Assembly (NCBI GenBank): GCA_002914845.1
Contig: JXTC01000251.1
Span: 400,787-464,786, forward strand
Source: Trema orientale
Taxonomy: Eukaryota > Streptophyta > Magnoliopsida > Rosales > Cannabaceae
Length of the DNA stretch: 64,000 bases
Direction: 5' to 3'
Below, piece by piece: positions 50,440 through 62,690 of this stretch. Position 1 is the first letter of the stretch; each line of letters starts with the position of its first letter. The notes under the pieces are model-generated. The model was given only the letters and a program-made list of their open reading frames with translations. It had not been told where the DNA came from and did not search any database. A program made the position numbers and the translations under genes.

Positions 50440-52960
50440 GCTAACTCCACCTCGTGTGAACATGTCTAATGTAGCTTAAATTTCCACTTAAAATTCTTTA
50501 GGCGGTGTATTCCAGTCTTATACACCAATTTTTCAAATGTTGTGGTTGGAACTGTTTTAATGAATATATTTTCTAGGCTGCCATTTGAACGAGTTTGTTG
50601 AATATTTATATCACCCTTCTTCTATAGTTCATGCTTAAATAATCATGTTGGGAATATGTGTGATATAATCTTCTTTCATTTGAGCAATGCATGCAGGATA
50701 GAGCATTGTCCTTGTGTATTATAGTTGAGATTCCTATTAGGCTATATTTGGTAGAGAGGAAAGAAAATAAGAGGCAAAGAAAAATTAGGAGGAAAAGAAA
50801 ATGTATAGGATAGAAAAGAAAATATCTTTCCTCCATAATTGTTAGGTATAAAGAGATGAAAAAAAAAATAACTTGTTTAAAGATGACTATTTTACCCTCA
50901 ATATAATAATTTTAAAAATTAATACGCAAGGTTAATTTAGTAAATTTATTTTTATGATTGGCTAAAGTATTTTTCCTTCCACTTTTCTCTCTAATTTGGA
51001 GTGGAAAATTTTTGTAAGCCCCACCTTATTTTTTTCTCTCCTCTTTTTTCTCTATTTTCTCTTCCTCTCCCTTTTCCTTCTTACCAAACAATCAATTTTT
51101 CCCTTTTTCCTTCCCATTTTTCCTCATATTCTTTCCTTCCTCTCTCTTTTTTTCTCCTACCAAACATAGCCTTAAGGAAGATAATTTGCATGTTTCTTGA
51201 ATATGTTGGATTATGGATCTTAACCATACATATTCTCTACTTGCTTCCTAAATTGTGATTATTTCAACATAATTTGGGCAAAAAGCAATAATAGTTTGCT
51301 TTCTAGGGTGCCAAGATAGTGTTATATCACATTAGTAGAGATATAAACTATTTGGGATCGAGCTTTACGAGGGTCAGAAAAATACCAGGCATCTAAAAAA
51401 CAAACTCTGATTTATATTTCTTAGAATAAAATAATCACGTGTCAATTGTGTTAGGAAGATTATGAAATATATGTTTAATTCTTTTCCAATGTTTTTGTAT
51501 TTAAATTAAACTATATCTTGCTAATAAATTAGCAAAAAAAGTTATATCAGGTTGAATACAAATATACAATGAACAAGATTCATAGGAGTACTTATTACAC
51601 TAAAATATCATACTTTAGACCAAGAATTTCTTTATTATCTTCTTCAATACAAAAATAATATTTTTTTGCATAAAGTGTTCAAACAACCATTAAAGTACTC
51701 ATTGGGTGATCTTTGTCCATATAAGAATGTTTAAAAACCTTTTCTATATAAGTCGACTGATATATAAGTATACTATCTTACAAATCCTCAACCTGCAAGC
51801 CTTTTTTTTTTTTTTTTTTGCTTTTTTTAAAGGTCTTTCATTTGAAACTCTTTTTTTTTTATACATTCTATCACCACTATAATGAGGAATCCCAATGATA
51901 ATCAAATTATCAACATATGCTACAATGATAACAAACTCGATTTTTGAGCTCTTAAAAAAAAAACACAAATGGATAAATAGGGTTATTCACAAAATCTTTA
52001 CTCAGAAGATATTCATTGACATAATTGTATCACATGAGTCCAGATTTGTTTCGTCTATAGAAAGATCTTTGTATTTTATTTTAACATATTTCTTGAGGTT
52101 TTCAATAAAGTATATACTTCAAGTACTTTAACCTTTCAGAACTTTCATATAAATATCACTATCAAGTAATTTATAAAAATATGCTATTACAACATCCATT
52201 AGACACATATGCTTAAGAGATTATCAAGCTAATTAAGAACTATAATATAATCACATCCACCACAGGAGAATATGTCTTTTCATAATCTATTTCCAGTCTC
52301 TGTGAGAAACCTATGCCACAAGTCGTGATATCTCACAATCTCATTTTTCTCATTATATTTTTTTGTACATAAGTTCATTTTTACCTTAATGGATTCTCAC
52401 ATTCAGATGTTTGGACTACAAGTCCAAATACTTTTCTTTTATGAAGAGAATTGAATTTATGCGTAGATTGCATCTTTCCAATTTAGCTAATCATTTCTAC
52501 ATCGACACTCATCAAAGGAATTTTGGTTCAGGATTCTTATTCTCATTTATTATGTAAGTAGCTATTACACAAAAACATATATTGTTAACAATAATTTCAT
52601 CGCAACAATATTCTTTTCCTGAGCTAACATAACTTGTCAAAGTCTCTTTATTTTTCATATTTTCAGGTACTAAACCTCTTATAGGGTTATATGTTCAATA
52701 GTGCCAGCTGTTTGTTTTGGCAATATGGTTTTCTTCAATTATACCATCAATTTTAGGTTTGTTCATTTCTTTAACCTTTTCTTCCCGGAGCTTTATCTTT
52801 AGAGCAATTGGTCTACCATGCTTTAGGCGTACCTTAAACTCCTTTGCTTTTATGCTCAAAAATTGTCTGATAGAGAGATCAACCGGAGCTGAAGTATTTG
52901 CAGCTAGTACATGTGGCTTGGTCACTCTCATTGTAAACTAAGTATATAGAGAGAGTGACC
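50440..52960 (-). pseudogene. Decayed Ty1/copia retrotransposon polyprotein, interrupted by a MITE
   Basis: Chained minus-strand frames with many stops follow copia pol in order. First is the linker after integrase, VTKPHVLAANTSAPVDLS and VRLKHGRP (52930-52800). Next is the start of reverse transcriptase, DYEKTYSPVVDVI (near 52280), followed by FVIIVAYVDNLIIIG (near 51900), where the catalytic YVDD has become YVDN. Then come DKDHPMSTLMVV (near 51710), the RNase H part with FSDPRKARSQIVYISTN (near 51380), and after the MITE IHKDNALS and FKKLV-like sequence (50710-50520). The 3' end reaches MFTRGGV-like sequence typically found just before the 3' LTR (about 50450). Gag, protease and most of integrase are absent upstream of about 52960. 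The element is non-functional. Confidence 0.85.
50740..51171. mobile_element. 432-bp MITE with TTA target duplication, inside the copia remnant
   Basis: The terminal inverted repeats are GGCTATATTTGGTAGAGAGG and, reversed, GGCTATGTTTGGTAGGAGAA. They are flanked by TTA at 50737-50739 and TTA at 51172-51174. The two arms (GA-rich left, CT-rich right) pair over much of their length. The TTA duplication points to the PIF-Harbinger/Tourist group. Single-ended fragments with the same terminus occur near 23831, 61403 and 63127. Confidence 0.85.
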
Positions 52961-53938
52961 AAAGGAGTGCCTTTGGTGAGGAGTGTTTTCGTTGCTCGGT
53001 TCAAGTATGCTTAGAAACTCTATTTACACAAGAAACAGATAAAATGAAATAGAGAAAAGAAAAGAGATTCTTAGGAAATGTAGAAATAATCTATAAACAA
53101 GTTCTTATTTTAAATGTTCGATTCTAACCAATGGTTCAAATTCAACCTCATTAGATCAGAGGATGAATGCTAATCCCTACAATAGACGAACCTTTCATCT
53201 CAAGCATCAAACAATAATCAAAATTAGAAATAATAGAAGTCAAAAAGTATATTTGCTATTATCGTAGGATATATTTACTAATCTATAACAAAAACAAACG
53301 TAAAGAGAAAGCATTTGAAAGTGATCTAGAGAGAATCAAAAATTAGGTTAGCCCTTTCCAATTAAGAGATTCACTAAAATTTGTCTTAAATGTGTGAGTA
53401 ACCACAATTATAATAAATAATTAAATAATTAAAAAAAAAAAAAAAAAGGAAGAGGAAACCCTTCTTTTATTTCCAGTTTCATTAAGGCCCAATACGAATT
53501 AGAATGCAAGACCTAAATTAACAACATTACATATATTCAAGATGTTGTGAGCTTTATTCGGCGTTTATTATGTTGCTTAGCCGTATAAATGTAAGTCACA
53601 TGTGGCCTAAAGCTGGACAAATAGAAATACTCTGCAAAAGTCATCTAGGGAAAAAAATGTGTTATTCAAAACCTCAGATACTAGTATATCTAAAGCCAAA
53701 ATTGGCATCTCCAAGTAATCCTTCGCAGCCTACCATCGGATTCCAAAATTCTCATTGACAACAAAAGGCATATCAACCCTTGCTTTGTCTAATTTTGTCT
53801 GCCTCAGAATTAATCTTTAACACGTAGTTGTTTGAGATTCTACAGTTCATCTCCCACGGATTAATTCAATGCCAGCTTTATCACAATAAATTCTTCACTC
53901 TGCTGGAAAAAAAAAAAAAAAAAAAACTGTACTAAAAC
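52961..53938. other. Intergenic; right part likely 3' flank/UTR of the deoxyhypusine synthase gene
   Basis: No coding sequence is recognised. A GAGAGAGTGACC motif at 52950 mirrors GGTCACTCTC at 52919, marking the edge of the copia remnant. The sequence from about 53550 to 53938, with a minus-strand AATAAA near 53553, may be the 3' UTR of the neighbouring gene. Confidence 0.45.
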
Positions 53939-56286
53939 TCAGACGATAGATTTCTTGGCAAATGTTTCTGCAACCAGTAGAGGAAAGGCGATTGTCGCAT
54001 CACAATGCACCTGATGGTTGAAACCAAGCAAAATGAGTGGAAGCACATTCAGAATCATAATAAGAATAAATACATGAAGGTGACACAACAGTCAACCTTG
54101 TTAGGAGTACGGAAGTTTATTGAAAGGCTTTCTGTTTGGTTAACAGACATACATGCACGTGAAAATCAAAACTAATAAAGGCAAAAGGCAAAGCAACTCA
54201 AAAGGTAAAATTAAGAGTACCTTCACAGTTTTAGCAGATTCTCGAATTTTACCCCACGATACAGCCTCATCAGGACGAGCACCGGAATCACTCCCATCAA
54301 ACTCTTGCGCAGTATTGATGAAGACGGCATAGTCTGCACCATTACGCATCATATTAGCATTGCATATGTGATGTTTGGGCAGACCCCCTCCAAGTACAAT
54401 GATTCCTGTCTTTCTAGGACTTGCATGGACAGCTTCACCATTCATCGCCCTAATATCTGTTCAAACAGAAAAGAGCTCTGCTATTCGCTTATCAAGCTAT
54501 AAAAGTTTGCATGTAGAGAGAGAAAATAAAATAAAAAGCCAACCTTGCACTAGGTCAACAATCAGGCCAGGGTTGCGAAAAGAATGGAAGTACAACATGT
54601 CTCCCAAAGAACCATCTGTTATACCTGGACAGAATACTGGAATGTTGTTCTGAAAAACATCCAGAAAGTGCATCAGATTATCTCTGCAATCTTTTGTCAT
54701 ACTATTCTTAAAAGTTTAAGCAGTGCAACCCTTTAATAATAAGAGTCTTTGATGATAAAACATAACTAAAAAGCAGAGTACCAAAGTGGAATAGAAGCGA
54801 ATATCCATAGAAGTAACCTAAGAATCTAACTGAAGTGGAGTACTACAAAGCAGAGCACCAAAGTGGTAAGGAAGTGAATATGTCTAAGTAAACTAAGAAC
54901 CTAACCATAACTTGACTCTTTTTTTAGTAGTAAAATGAAAACTCTTATTTTTAATGAAAGAAAAAACATTAGATAGTGAGGAAAAGCAGTCCAACCATAA
55001 AAGAAAAAAGGGGGAGGGGTGGGGACTAGATTGAAGAAAGCTAATCTTCAATCAATCTAAAAAAATAAAAGCCCTAAACTTTTTCATTATTCAGCCACAA
55101 CATACCCAAAATTAATGTAATCCCAAAATGACACCAATTTTCTCCTCACTATCTTCAAAAATTCTTCTATTACCATCTAACCATTATGCGAAATCAAAAC
55201 TTGATTGACCAATAAGGACGATATTAACGAGCAGCATACAATGATTGACAATATCATTACACCTCGGAACCTAAAAGTCAAATAAATACTATGATCAAGA
55301 ATATAGTAAGGACACATCAGAACCTAAAAGTCTCATACAAACTGTATGAAATACTTGCCTTATATGCCCAAAAGAGGTAAGAACTCTTGTCATTTATCTC
55401 CTTTCCCAAGCGGGCGATTAACTTAGATGGCGTCCATATTAAGTTCTGCACAAGAATGGTCCAAGTTTAGAAAGTAAAACTAGCAATACCTCTAAATACT
55501 TACAAATAATAAATGTTTCGATTAATTTTTTTTTTTATAGAAAAAACATGGAAAAAAAAAAAAAGAAGGATACTTGCATCTTCAGTTTGCTCCTTCAACA
55601 TCTGGTCAAAAATAGGAATGATCCAATCCTCAAACTTGCAATAGTTATCATTGGGAACCAATAAGTTACCAATGCGATTCAACCCTTTGGAGCGCAAATA
55701 AGCTCCTGGAAGAGAAAAATCACCTTTATATGTAGGTGCAAGACATTTTATAAGGTCCTCTTCTATACCACCAGCTGTTGTAACCACAACATCCACCATT
55801 CGATGCTCAACAAGATAACGAATTGTATCTCTAACACCAGAAGAAACCAAATTTGAAGTAAAACCCAGAAACACTTTACACCTCACAGAGCTTCTATACG
55901 CTAAATCTTTCTCCTCCTCGCTGCAGTCCTCGTCTATGCTCTCATCAGAAAGCCTCCAATCTAACTTTAAAGACACCCGGTAATAAAAAAAATTAAAAAA
56001 AAAAAAAAAAAAAAGGAAAAAGTTAGGAACGAATTGACAAATCATATATATAAAGAGTCGAAACTCAGAAAATGAAAGAGAAGCTAACCATTTGATTTAC
56101 AACTCGGATGGCATCGCCGAGATTGGAGGCTTGGAAGCCAGTGGAGAGCATGGAGCTAAGTAAGCGAGGATAGTCCACTCCTTGATTGAAATCATAGCCT
56201 TCAATCTTAGCGCATTTTCCTTCAAGGCTTTCTGATTCTTTGAAGGCCGCCGAGTGAGCGGCCGCCATCAAGTGGTTGTTCTCCAT
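53939..56286 (-). CDS. DHS: Deoxyhypusine synthase
   Basis: Six exons join in frame: 56089-56286, 55578-55964, 55359-55445, 54544-54649, 54221-54456 and 53939-54010 (TGA), giving 361 aa (human enzyme 369). The enzyme moves an aminobutyl group from spermidine to one lysine of eIF5A using NAD, in the cytosol. Visible signatures are [97 protein letters not shown] and [16 protein letters not shown]. The catalytic lysine is K329 in AVSWGKI, and H288 is present. The start at 56286 ([12 protein letters not shown]) was chosen because plant homologues begin there; an in-frame ATG at 56325 would add 13 hydrophobic residues. Introns 2 and 3 have GC donors (GCAAGT); the only nearby GT donors break the frame. 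Key residues look intact, so it should be active. Confidence 0.96.
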
Positions 56287-56950
56287 GCTCTTCCAAGCTA
56301 TCAGAAGGATCAAAGCTCTCAGCATTGTGCTTATAGTTAATTGTCTTTGTTTTCAAAATTGAAATGAAGGGATAGGATTGATTGAAAAAATCAGTATCAT
56401 TCATTTGGCTTTTGAAAACGAAAAGTAAAAAAAAAAAAAAAAAAAAAGACTAAAAATGTTGAAACAAGAAACAAAAACAGCAAAGAAGCAGGACTTGGGC
56501 ATGGCAGAAGAACTTAAAATTGAGTGAGTGAGTGAGAGTGACATAGGAAGCAAAAGAAAATTAGCACTCTAATAAGCTGCCTACTTAAGCAAGACAACAG
56601 TCACAATAACAACAAAAAATAGGATTTTCATTTTTCATACTGTTACTTCCCAACGAGCACTAAAACTAAAAATCAACTAAAACCCTCGTTCCAATCCAAA
56701 ATGATAATGATATTAATTTCATTATATCTAAGAAGAAGAGAAAAAAAAAAAAAAAAAAGAGAGACAGATAAAGAGAGTAAATTGAGTCGGAAAAGAAAAT
56801 CGAACCTTATTTCTGAGCCTCACGAGCTCATTCTGGCCGGAGAGTCTCTGGTTACTAATGAAATAATCGGCGTCGGAGACGGGAGAGAGAATCGAATCAA
56901 ATCGACGAGGTTGGAAGGACCAACACTGACTCACACAGTCACACTCCACT
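56287..56950 (-). promoter_or_regulatory. Upstream region of the deoxyhypusine synthase gene, possible 5'-UTR intron
   Basis: A GC-richer block at about 56807-56950, ending in AATAAG then GTTCG on the minus strand, looks like a non-coding first exon with a donor at 56805. AT- and pyrimidine-rich sequence separates it from the coding exon. Left unspliced, the leader would contain several upstream ATGs (for example at 56404), which favours a 5'-UTR intron. The acceptor is not certain. Confidence 0.35.
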
Positions 56951-58109
56951 AATAAATAATAATAATGGGGGGTAGTATGGCGGAGTTGGGGCCTAGGTTT
57001 TCATTTGGGCTTCACAAGGAATAGTTTACGGCTGGTTAGGAGAATGTCCGAATAATAACCTCTGTTTTAAGTAAATGTCCCACTTTTGAATGTTACAGAA
57101 CCATATATGCTGCTGGGTATATTGTATTATCTTAAATCTAGAGGAAATTCGAGTAGCTGTCCGTTTTAGACACTTGATTTTATAAAAGTGTTTGTTTCTT
57201 TAGTTTATGTTTACGTATATAACCTGATGTATTCATTGGGTATAGTAGGTTTAGTCGGGTCAATATGCCAAATTACTCCTAAATAGGTCCACTTCCGAAA
57301 TGGTTTTTCGGCAACTGTTTTTGCACACAACACAACCAGAGCACAACTACGGGAATAACAAATTAGATATTTGCAAATTGCAACATATTTTGAAACACAA
57401 ATAAATTTTGTTAACAGCCACATGCACTTGAAATTTGATCTTTTTAGGTAGTATTTTAGAAATTCCCAAAGTAACAGAATGTTTCTCTTCTCATTCTTCT
57501 TGATCCATGACCTTTTAGCGCTTGGCCTTATGTTAATTTATGTAACCATGTCATAGTTGGAATAAAAAGAATGTTTACGACAAAGTTCCAAGTCCCCAAA
57601 CAAATTTGTAATTGTAAAAGAACAACGAAAGCGTTAATGTGACCGATTTCACAAGCTAAAGGAAGAGGCAGAGACATATTTCTCGAAAGATGTTTGAACC
57701 ACAAGAAATAATCACTAAATATCGAATTCTTCTATGATCATGATATATAGCTCTAAATAAAATGACCCCAAAGTAATGCAACTTCGCTTGCCGAGGAAAA
57801 AATAAGACTCTTGACTTTACAACAATAAGATTCTCAGAAAATAACTCTGCCATACAAAGGTGGTGCAAATAATTCCTCTAAAGTCTAAAACAATGCAGTA
57901 ACCTTGGAAAACGTTTCAGAACTCTGCAAAATAACAAGAGCAAAATACTAATCTCCAAATGGCCCATAATTTGCCATATCCGATTCCCAAAGTTCAGTTC
58001 CAACAGTTTGAGATAAATAGAACAAAGGCTAAATACAACAGAAGAACCTAAACAAGAAATGAAGCAACCACGCACGAAAAAACCTCGGCTTTGAAAATAA
58101 GCAAAACTA
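56951..58109. other. Spacer between the deoxyhypusine synthase promoter and the LysM gene
   Basis: No coding sequence is recognised. The part nearest 58110 should hold the 3' UTR of the LysM gene; the part nearest 56950 should hold the promoter of the deoxyhypusine synthase gene. Confidence 0.5.
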
Positions 58110-60312
58110 TTACAAGATGGCGAATATGAGCTTCAAAGAGAAAAATGGCAAGGTTGCAATTGAGAAAGTGGCTAAAGGATTCACCAAGGAGCAAGCATCG
58201 GAAGCACTTCCGACAGGGCCACTTGCAGGGGGCAATCCTGAAAGAGAACCACCTGTCGCTGGCACCAACGAAGACCTTGGTGTCAAGGATCCAACACCAT
58301 CAGACTGAGGAGCAGGTGATGGTGCAAATATCGAATCACTAATTACTGAGGAAGGTGGCGCTATAAGAGGAGGAAACTTTTGTGGCCCTGAATCATGTTT
58401 TGAAATGAAATGCGTAAACAAATTACAAGTTACTTATCTGAAATAAATGAGAGAAAGAGCCAATTGCACATCACAACAAGAAGCAAGCAATAACCTATGA
58501 CTCCAAACTTCCAATGTAAGGCGGAAGTGTATTCATTTCCAAACAGTATTTAACAACAAATGGATAAAAAATCTGAAGAGTTTTAACAAGCCTAGTCGCT
58601 TAACACCTAGTAAGAAATTAATCAGTCCAATAGTCCATACTGCATAGCTAATCACCTTCATTAGCATTTAGCAAAATGGGAGGAAAATGACCACAACATG
58701 AACCAAATGTTTATAGGGAAGAAGAAGAATGAAAAAAAAAGGCAACCATATAGAGGAATTCATATTTCACAAGAAATTATTTCAAGTGCCTTCCATTAAC
58801 AAATCCATAGCAAGGCCAGAATGTTTACCTGGGCAGCGAGGTTGAAGAAAAGTAGACAGCCTGCAGAACATGAATAATTATGAGCAAGTTCCATTCATTT
58901 CGAAATCCTAATGAGAAAATTAAGCGCAGTTTTGAAGGGTAACATACGTTGTGACAATGGTGCCATTTACAAAACCACCATAACTACAAGAAGTAATATT
59001 GCAACCAGCACTAGTCTGCTGTACCGTGTAATTCCCAACCATAAGATTACTGTTTTTACATTGCATGCTCGAACAGGAAACCGCCAATGAAGCAGGCATG
59101 CAGTACAAACTGTACAAAAACACATAAATAAGCTGATTTGTAACACTAAAATTAAAGGCAACATTTATTTGTATATTCAAGAACCATAATTAGTAAGGAG
59201 GAGTTAAGTTCTTCAGTTACTTGAGACTTCCTGGTCCACAACTGCATTGAACGCAGTGGCTTGCTGAAATGGCATAGCTCCCATTAGGAACAATTAAGCC
59301 GAAATCTGAGGCGTATTTTGGGAAGTTTGAGGCACAAGCTGCAGTGTTGCAACAAATAAAGTAAACACAAATTTGTATGGCCATTCACAATCTAAGTTAT
59401 CTTCCCTATAAGGAAATAGAAACCTAGACTAAAACCACCAAAAGAATTCGAAAACAGGCAAATTTCATGCACCAAAGCCATCAAAAGTGACCCAAAAAAA
59501 ACTTGGAAAAAATATGCCAAAAACATGAAACACCAAATAACTTCACCTAAGAAGTTATAAACACAAAACCCAAAAGAGAAAGTGGACTAAATCCACATTT
59601 GACACCCAATTCAGGAACCGAAAAAAAAACACTTACCAGGCAATGGAACCGCAAGTATGTCACCAGCCTTAACAGAGGTACTTCCCATGGCATTAACATT
59701 CATCAAGTCAGTAATGGTAGTGGTATACCTTGCGGCAATGGCGGTCAGCGAGTCCACCGGCTTCACCACATACGACAAGTAAATAGCCGGCAACGAGTTA
59801 TCGGTCCCGTTAAAACAAGTACAAGGAAGAGGCACCACAAGGTTTTGTCCCACATCGAGAACAGTCGGGTCCGAAATCGAATTGGCCTCCCTTATCTGAT
59901 CCGCCGAGACCAAACCGGAGTAAACCGAATCGGCGATCGACGAGAGAGTGTCGGAAGGCCGGGTTTTGTAATGGGTCGAGACCGATTTCCGGATCCCATC
60001 AACGCAAGAGCAGTTAATGGGGATTTTGAGGAAGAGCTGAGATGGGAGAATGTGGTTCTCGACGTCCGGGTAGGAAATGTCGATGGCATTGGCGGTGAGG
60101 ATAGCAATGGGGTCCACCTGGAAGAGGGAAGCTACCTCGGAGACCTTGAGCTCGGTGTAGACAGTGTAGCCGAGCATGGCGTTGCAGGAGTCGGAGTTGG
60201 AACAGGGCTCGATTGTGGATTTGGAGCTCACCAGAACGACATTGGCCAAAACTAGAGTGAAAAATGAGAACTGGGTTTTGCTGAAACCGCAAATGGGTTT
60301 TCGATTCGGCAT
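58110..60312 (-). CDS. LYM1: LysM domain-containing GPI-anchored protein, LYM1/LYM3 type
   Basis: Five exons join in frame: 59637-60312, 59221-59338, 58948-59109, 58829-58860 and 58110-58387 (TAA), giving 421 aa, the usual length of the clade. Residues 1-30 form a signal peptide with a hydrophobic core. The ectodomain starts STIEPCSNSDSCNAMLGYTV and carries three LysM-like blocks at about 49-96, 114-163 and 179-224, with CSC (101-103) and CTC (164-166) motifs between them. A Cys-rich region follows (HCVQCSCGPGSLNLYC, SCSSMQCKNSNLM, AGCNITSCSYGG). The tail has a Pro/Ser-rich stretch, then SASDAC and a hydrophobic end (LATFSIATLPFFSLKLIFAIL in part), typical of a GPI anchor. Arabidopsis LYM1 and LYM3 bind bacterial peptidoglycan at the plasma membrane and act with CERK1; that role is inferred here. 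LYM1 versus LYM3 orthology cannot be settled by reading. Confidence 0.94.
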
Positions 60313-60900
60313 TTTTTTTTTTTTTGTTTCTGGGGTTTTGGTTGGTTTTCTCCTTCGAGCTCAGAGTGACTAAAAATGGTTTTTTTTTTTTTTTCGAAAA
60401 ATGTGCTCTAAGAAAAAGAAGACAAATGAGTGAAGTGTATGACTATAAAAAATATGGGTTTTTGTTTTCTTTTATTTTGGTTTAGTAGAGGAAGAGATTT
60501 GTGGTGGTTTAGGGTTTTCTTCTTGGGTTTTTGGTGTGTGCTGCTACTTTTTCCTCTACTCTTTTAAATTTAAAGTAGACAAAAACAGCAACATGGGGTC
60601 AGAAATGGGTGAGGTTCAACACCAAAATAATTGGCTTTTGTTCTTCTTCTTTTTTCGTTTTTTTTTTTTTTGGTTTATGATTTTCAAAAGTTGGAGGAGA
60701 CTGAAGAAACTTTCTGGTGCTGGGCTTTGGATATCTTCTTGCTCTGAAGCTCTTAGAGAGAGAAAGAGGAGAGCTTTTTGGTTCGTAGGGAGAGGAAGAG
60801 TGTAGAGGTGTGGGAAAGTTTCTTGAAAGAAAGAGAAAAATAAAAAGAAAAGAAAAGCTGGACAGAGCAGACAATGTTGTATCGCATAGAGTGAACAGAC
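60313..60900 (-). promoter_or_regulatory. 5' leader and proximal promoter of the LysM gene
   Basis: The sense strand upstream of the ATG has A-runs at 60312-60325 and 60378-60392 and CT-rich blocks (about 60700-60840) that look like a plant 5' UTR and transcription start region. No TATA box is confidently placed. Confidence 0.35.
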
Positions 60901-61594
60901 AATAGTCAGATTCTTGAGCTAGGTGCCCAAAACCATAACTCTTATTTGGACTAATTTGTCCTCGTCAAAGAAAGTGATGTGCTCAGCTCGAAATGCTGTC
61001 GTGGTATCTGGACCCTTGTCGTTTCTTATGAACTAGTATACATCTTATTTAATATTCAGAGTTCCTTTTGAACGGTCGTGAGTGGGGGTGTTTTGGTACT
61101 TTTTGCTTTTTGCTTTTAAGATTTAAGAGCATCTAAGTGTACCCCCACATTTAAAACCCTCTTTGGGGTTTTTATCGTCTGCTTTTCGGGCATTCGGGGG
61201 AAAGAATTTCCCGGTTTTTCTTGATGTCTGGACAAGGAATGGTATTTTTTCCACACACGAGTTTGGAACGTGTATTAAACGTTGATATGTTATTGGAGGA
61301 AGAAAGCGTTATGATTGGTTGTTAGAGTAGAGTCGCGTGTAACATTTGAAGCATAGGCATAGCACTGTCCTGTTAATTGCTTCAGTACGATAACGGACCC
61401 ATAAGGCTATGTTTGGCAGGAGATGAAAAGAACGTGTAAGCGGGAAAAGTGATGGAAAAATAAGAAATAAGACTAACACTAGCTATATACATAAAATACA
61501 AACAAAATATACATACAAGATGTAGCATGTATTTTGAACCACTCACTTATATAGTGGAGCCGTATTTTAAAAATCATGTGTAGTTAAAATTAAT

Positions 61595-61953
61595 GGGGCT
61601 ATTTGGTTCGCCCATTCCATTCTATTGGAATAAAAAATTCATTTGAATGGGTGTTTGTTTGAACAACTCTAAATTTTCCATTCAAATGGTCTTTTGGAAT
61701 GAGTGTTTGTTTCAACAATTTAGTTTTTCCATTCAAATGGTTCATCAGTCACATCAACTATTTGAATGAATTTTTGTGTCTTAGATGAGAATGGAGGGAG
61801 AGAGGTGTTTTTAAATGGTCCATTCCAATACTCCCATTCTAATTATAACTCATTCCACTATTTTTTCCATTCAAATGTCTTCCATTCCAATTATAACTCA
61901 TTCCACAATTTCCATTCAAATACACACATTCAAATAGGCAAACCAAACGGGCC
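61595..61953 (-). mobile_element. Tourist-like MITE (~360-bp family), intact copy upstream of the LysM gene
   Basis: The ends are GGGGCTATTTGGTTCGCC and GGCAAACCAAACGGGCC, inverted repeats of the same family as the elements at 37918 and 44528 but in opposite orientation. AAT flanks both sides (61592-61594 and 61954-61956). It lies about 1.3 kb upstream of the LysM start codon. A reading frame across its right half is an artefact of the repeat. Confidence 0.85.
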
Positions 61954-62136
61954 AATATCATTATGCATGTTCTGTGTGTGTTCTATGTGCCTGTATTACA
62001 TAAAAAGAAAAAAAAATTATTTAGTAAGAGAGAAAAGTATATAGAAAATAGACAAGTCTCATCGCTAATCCTCTTTCCAAAAAAAGGACCAAGCTCTCCC
62101 TCTATTCCTCTCTATCTTACTCTCTCCATCATTGAT

Positions 62137-62515
62137 GGGGCCAATTCAGGCTAGGGGGCGGTGGCCTCCCTTATTTTTTAAAAAATTATACTTTTTATCT
62201 CTTTTTTATTAAAAAATTTCAATTTTATCTTTTATTTGCTTTTCTGAATTTTTGTAATTATAGTTTTTATCCTCTTTTTATAAATAAAATTCAATAATGC
62301 CCCTAATATGTCCTACTAATTCTTTTTAAATTTCTAAATTTTACTTATATTATTTTAAAGTACTAAATTTTACCCACACTATGAATAATTTTTTTAAACT
62401 CACTTTAAATACCTTTTTTAATTCTATATTGATTTATGTTGACTAATGTGTTTCAAAATTAGCTAAAAAAAATTAATATATGCCTCCTATCAAAATTTCC
62501 TGGCTCCGTCACTAC
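62137..62515 (-). repeat. Dispersed ~350-bp non-coding repeat, copy 2
   Basis: In reverse complement this matches the intron segment at 11932-12283 from one end to the other (GAGCCAGGAAATTTTGATAG through to a GGCCACCGCCCCCTAGCC end). The two copies are diverged but alignable throughout. Confidence 0.75.
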
Positions 62516-62559
62516 TCTCCATCCTCTCACAAATCCCTCCTACTAAAACATATAGTTAG

Positions 62560-62690
62560 TTTTATGGATAATTTGTAGCAAAAATCTCTAACATTTAAGG
62601 CCTTTGGTATTTAAGTTCTAACCTTTGAACATGTCATTTAAATCCCTAACCTCTCAAAATAGTTGCACCTATTAGTCCCTTACCCAAATC
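62560..62690. repeat. Single arm of a Mutator-MITE-like repeat
   Basis: GGATAATTTGTAGCAAAAAT opens a segment with TTTAAATCCCTAACCTC-like phrases, a sequence style common in plant non-autonomous repeats with GGGTTAATTGCA-type ends. No opposite arm is seen nearby, so it is truncated or interrupted. Confidence 0.3.

Noticed and set aside
55500-55577. GT donor (GTATCC) for exon 2 of deoxyhypusine synthase
   Set aside because: It would leave one extra base and shift exon 3 out of the conserved frame. The GC donor four bases earlier keeps the frame.
56287-56325. Upstream in-frame ATG as the deoxyhypusine synthase start
   Set aside because: It adds 13 hydrophobic residues not typical of this cytosolic enzyme. 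The ATG at 56286 matches the usual plant N-terminus. It is not excluded outright.
58110-58421. Separate 103-codon protein at the LysM gene 3' end
   Set aside because: It is the last exon (58110-58387), carrying the Pro/Ser-rich stretch and the GPI-anchor signal, read with some intron sequence in front.
59599-60255. 218-codon + strand frame
   Set aside because: It is antisense to the large first exon of the LysM gene, whose minus-strand translation is an unmistakable family member.
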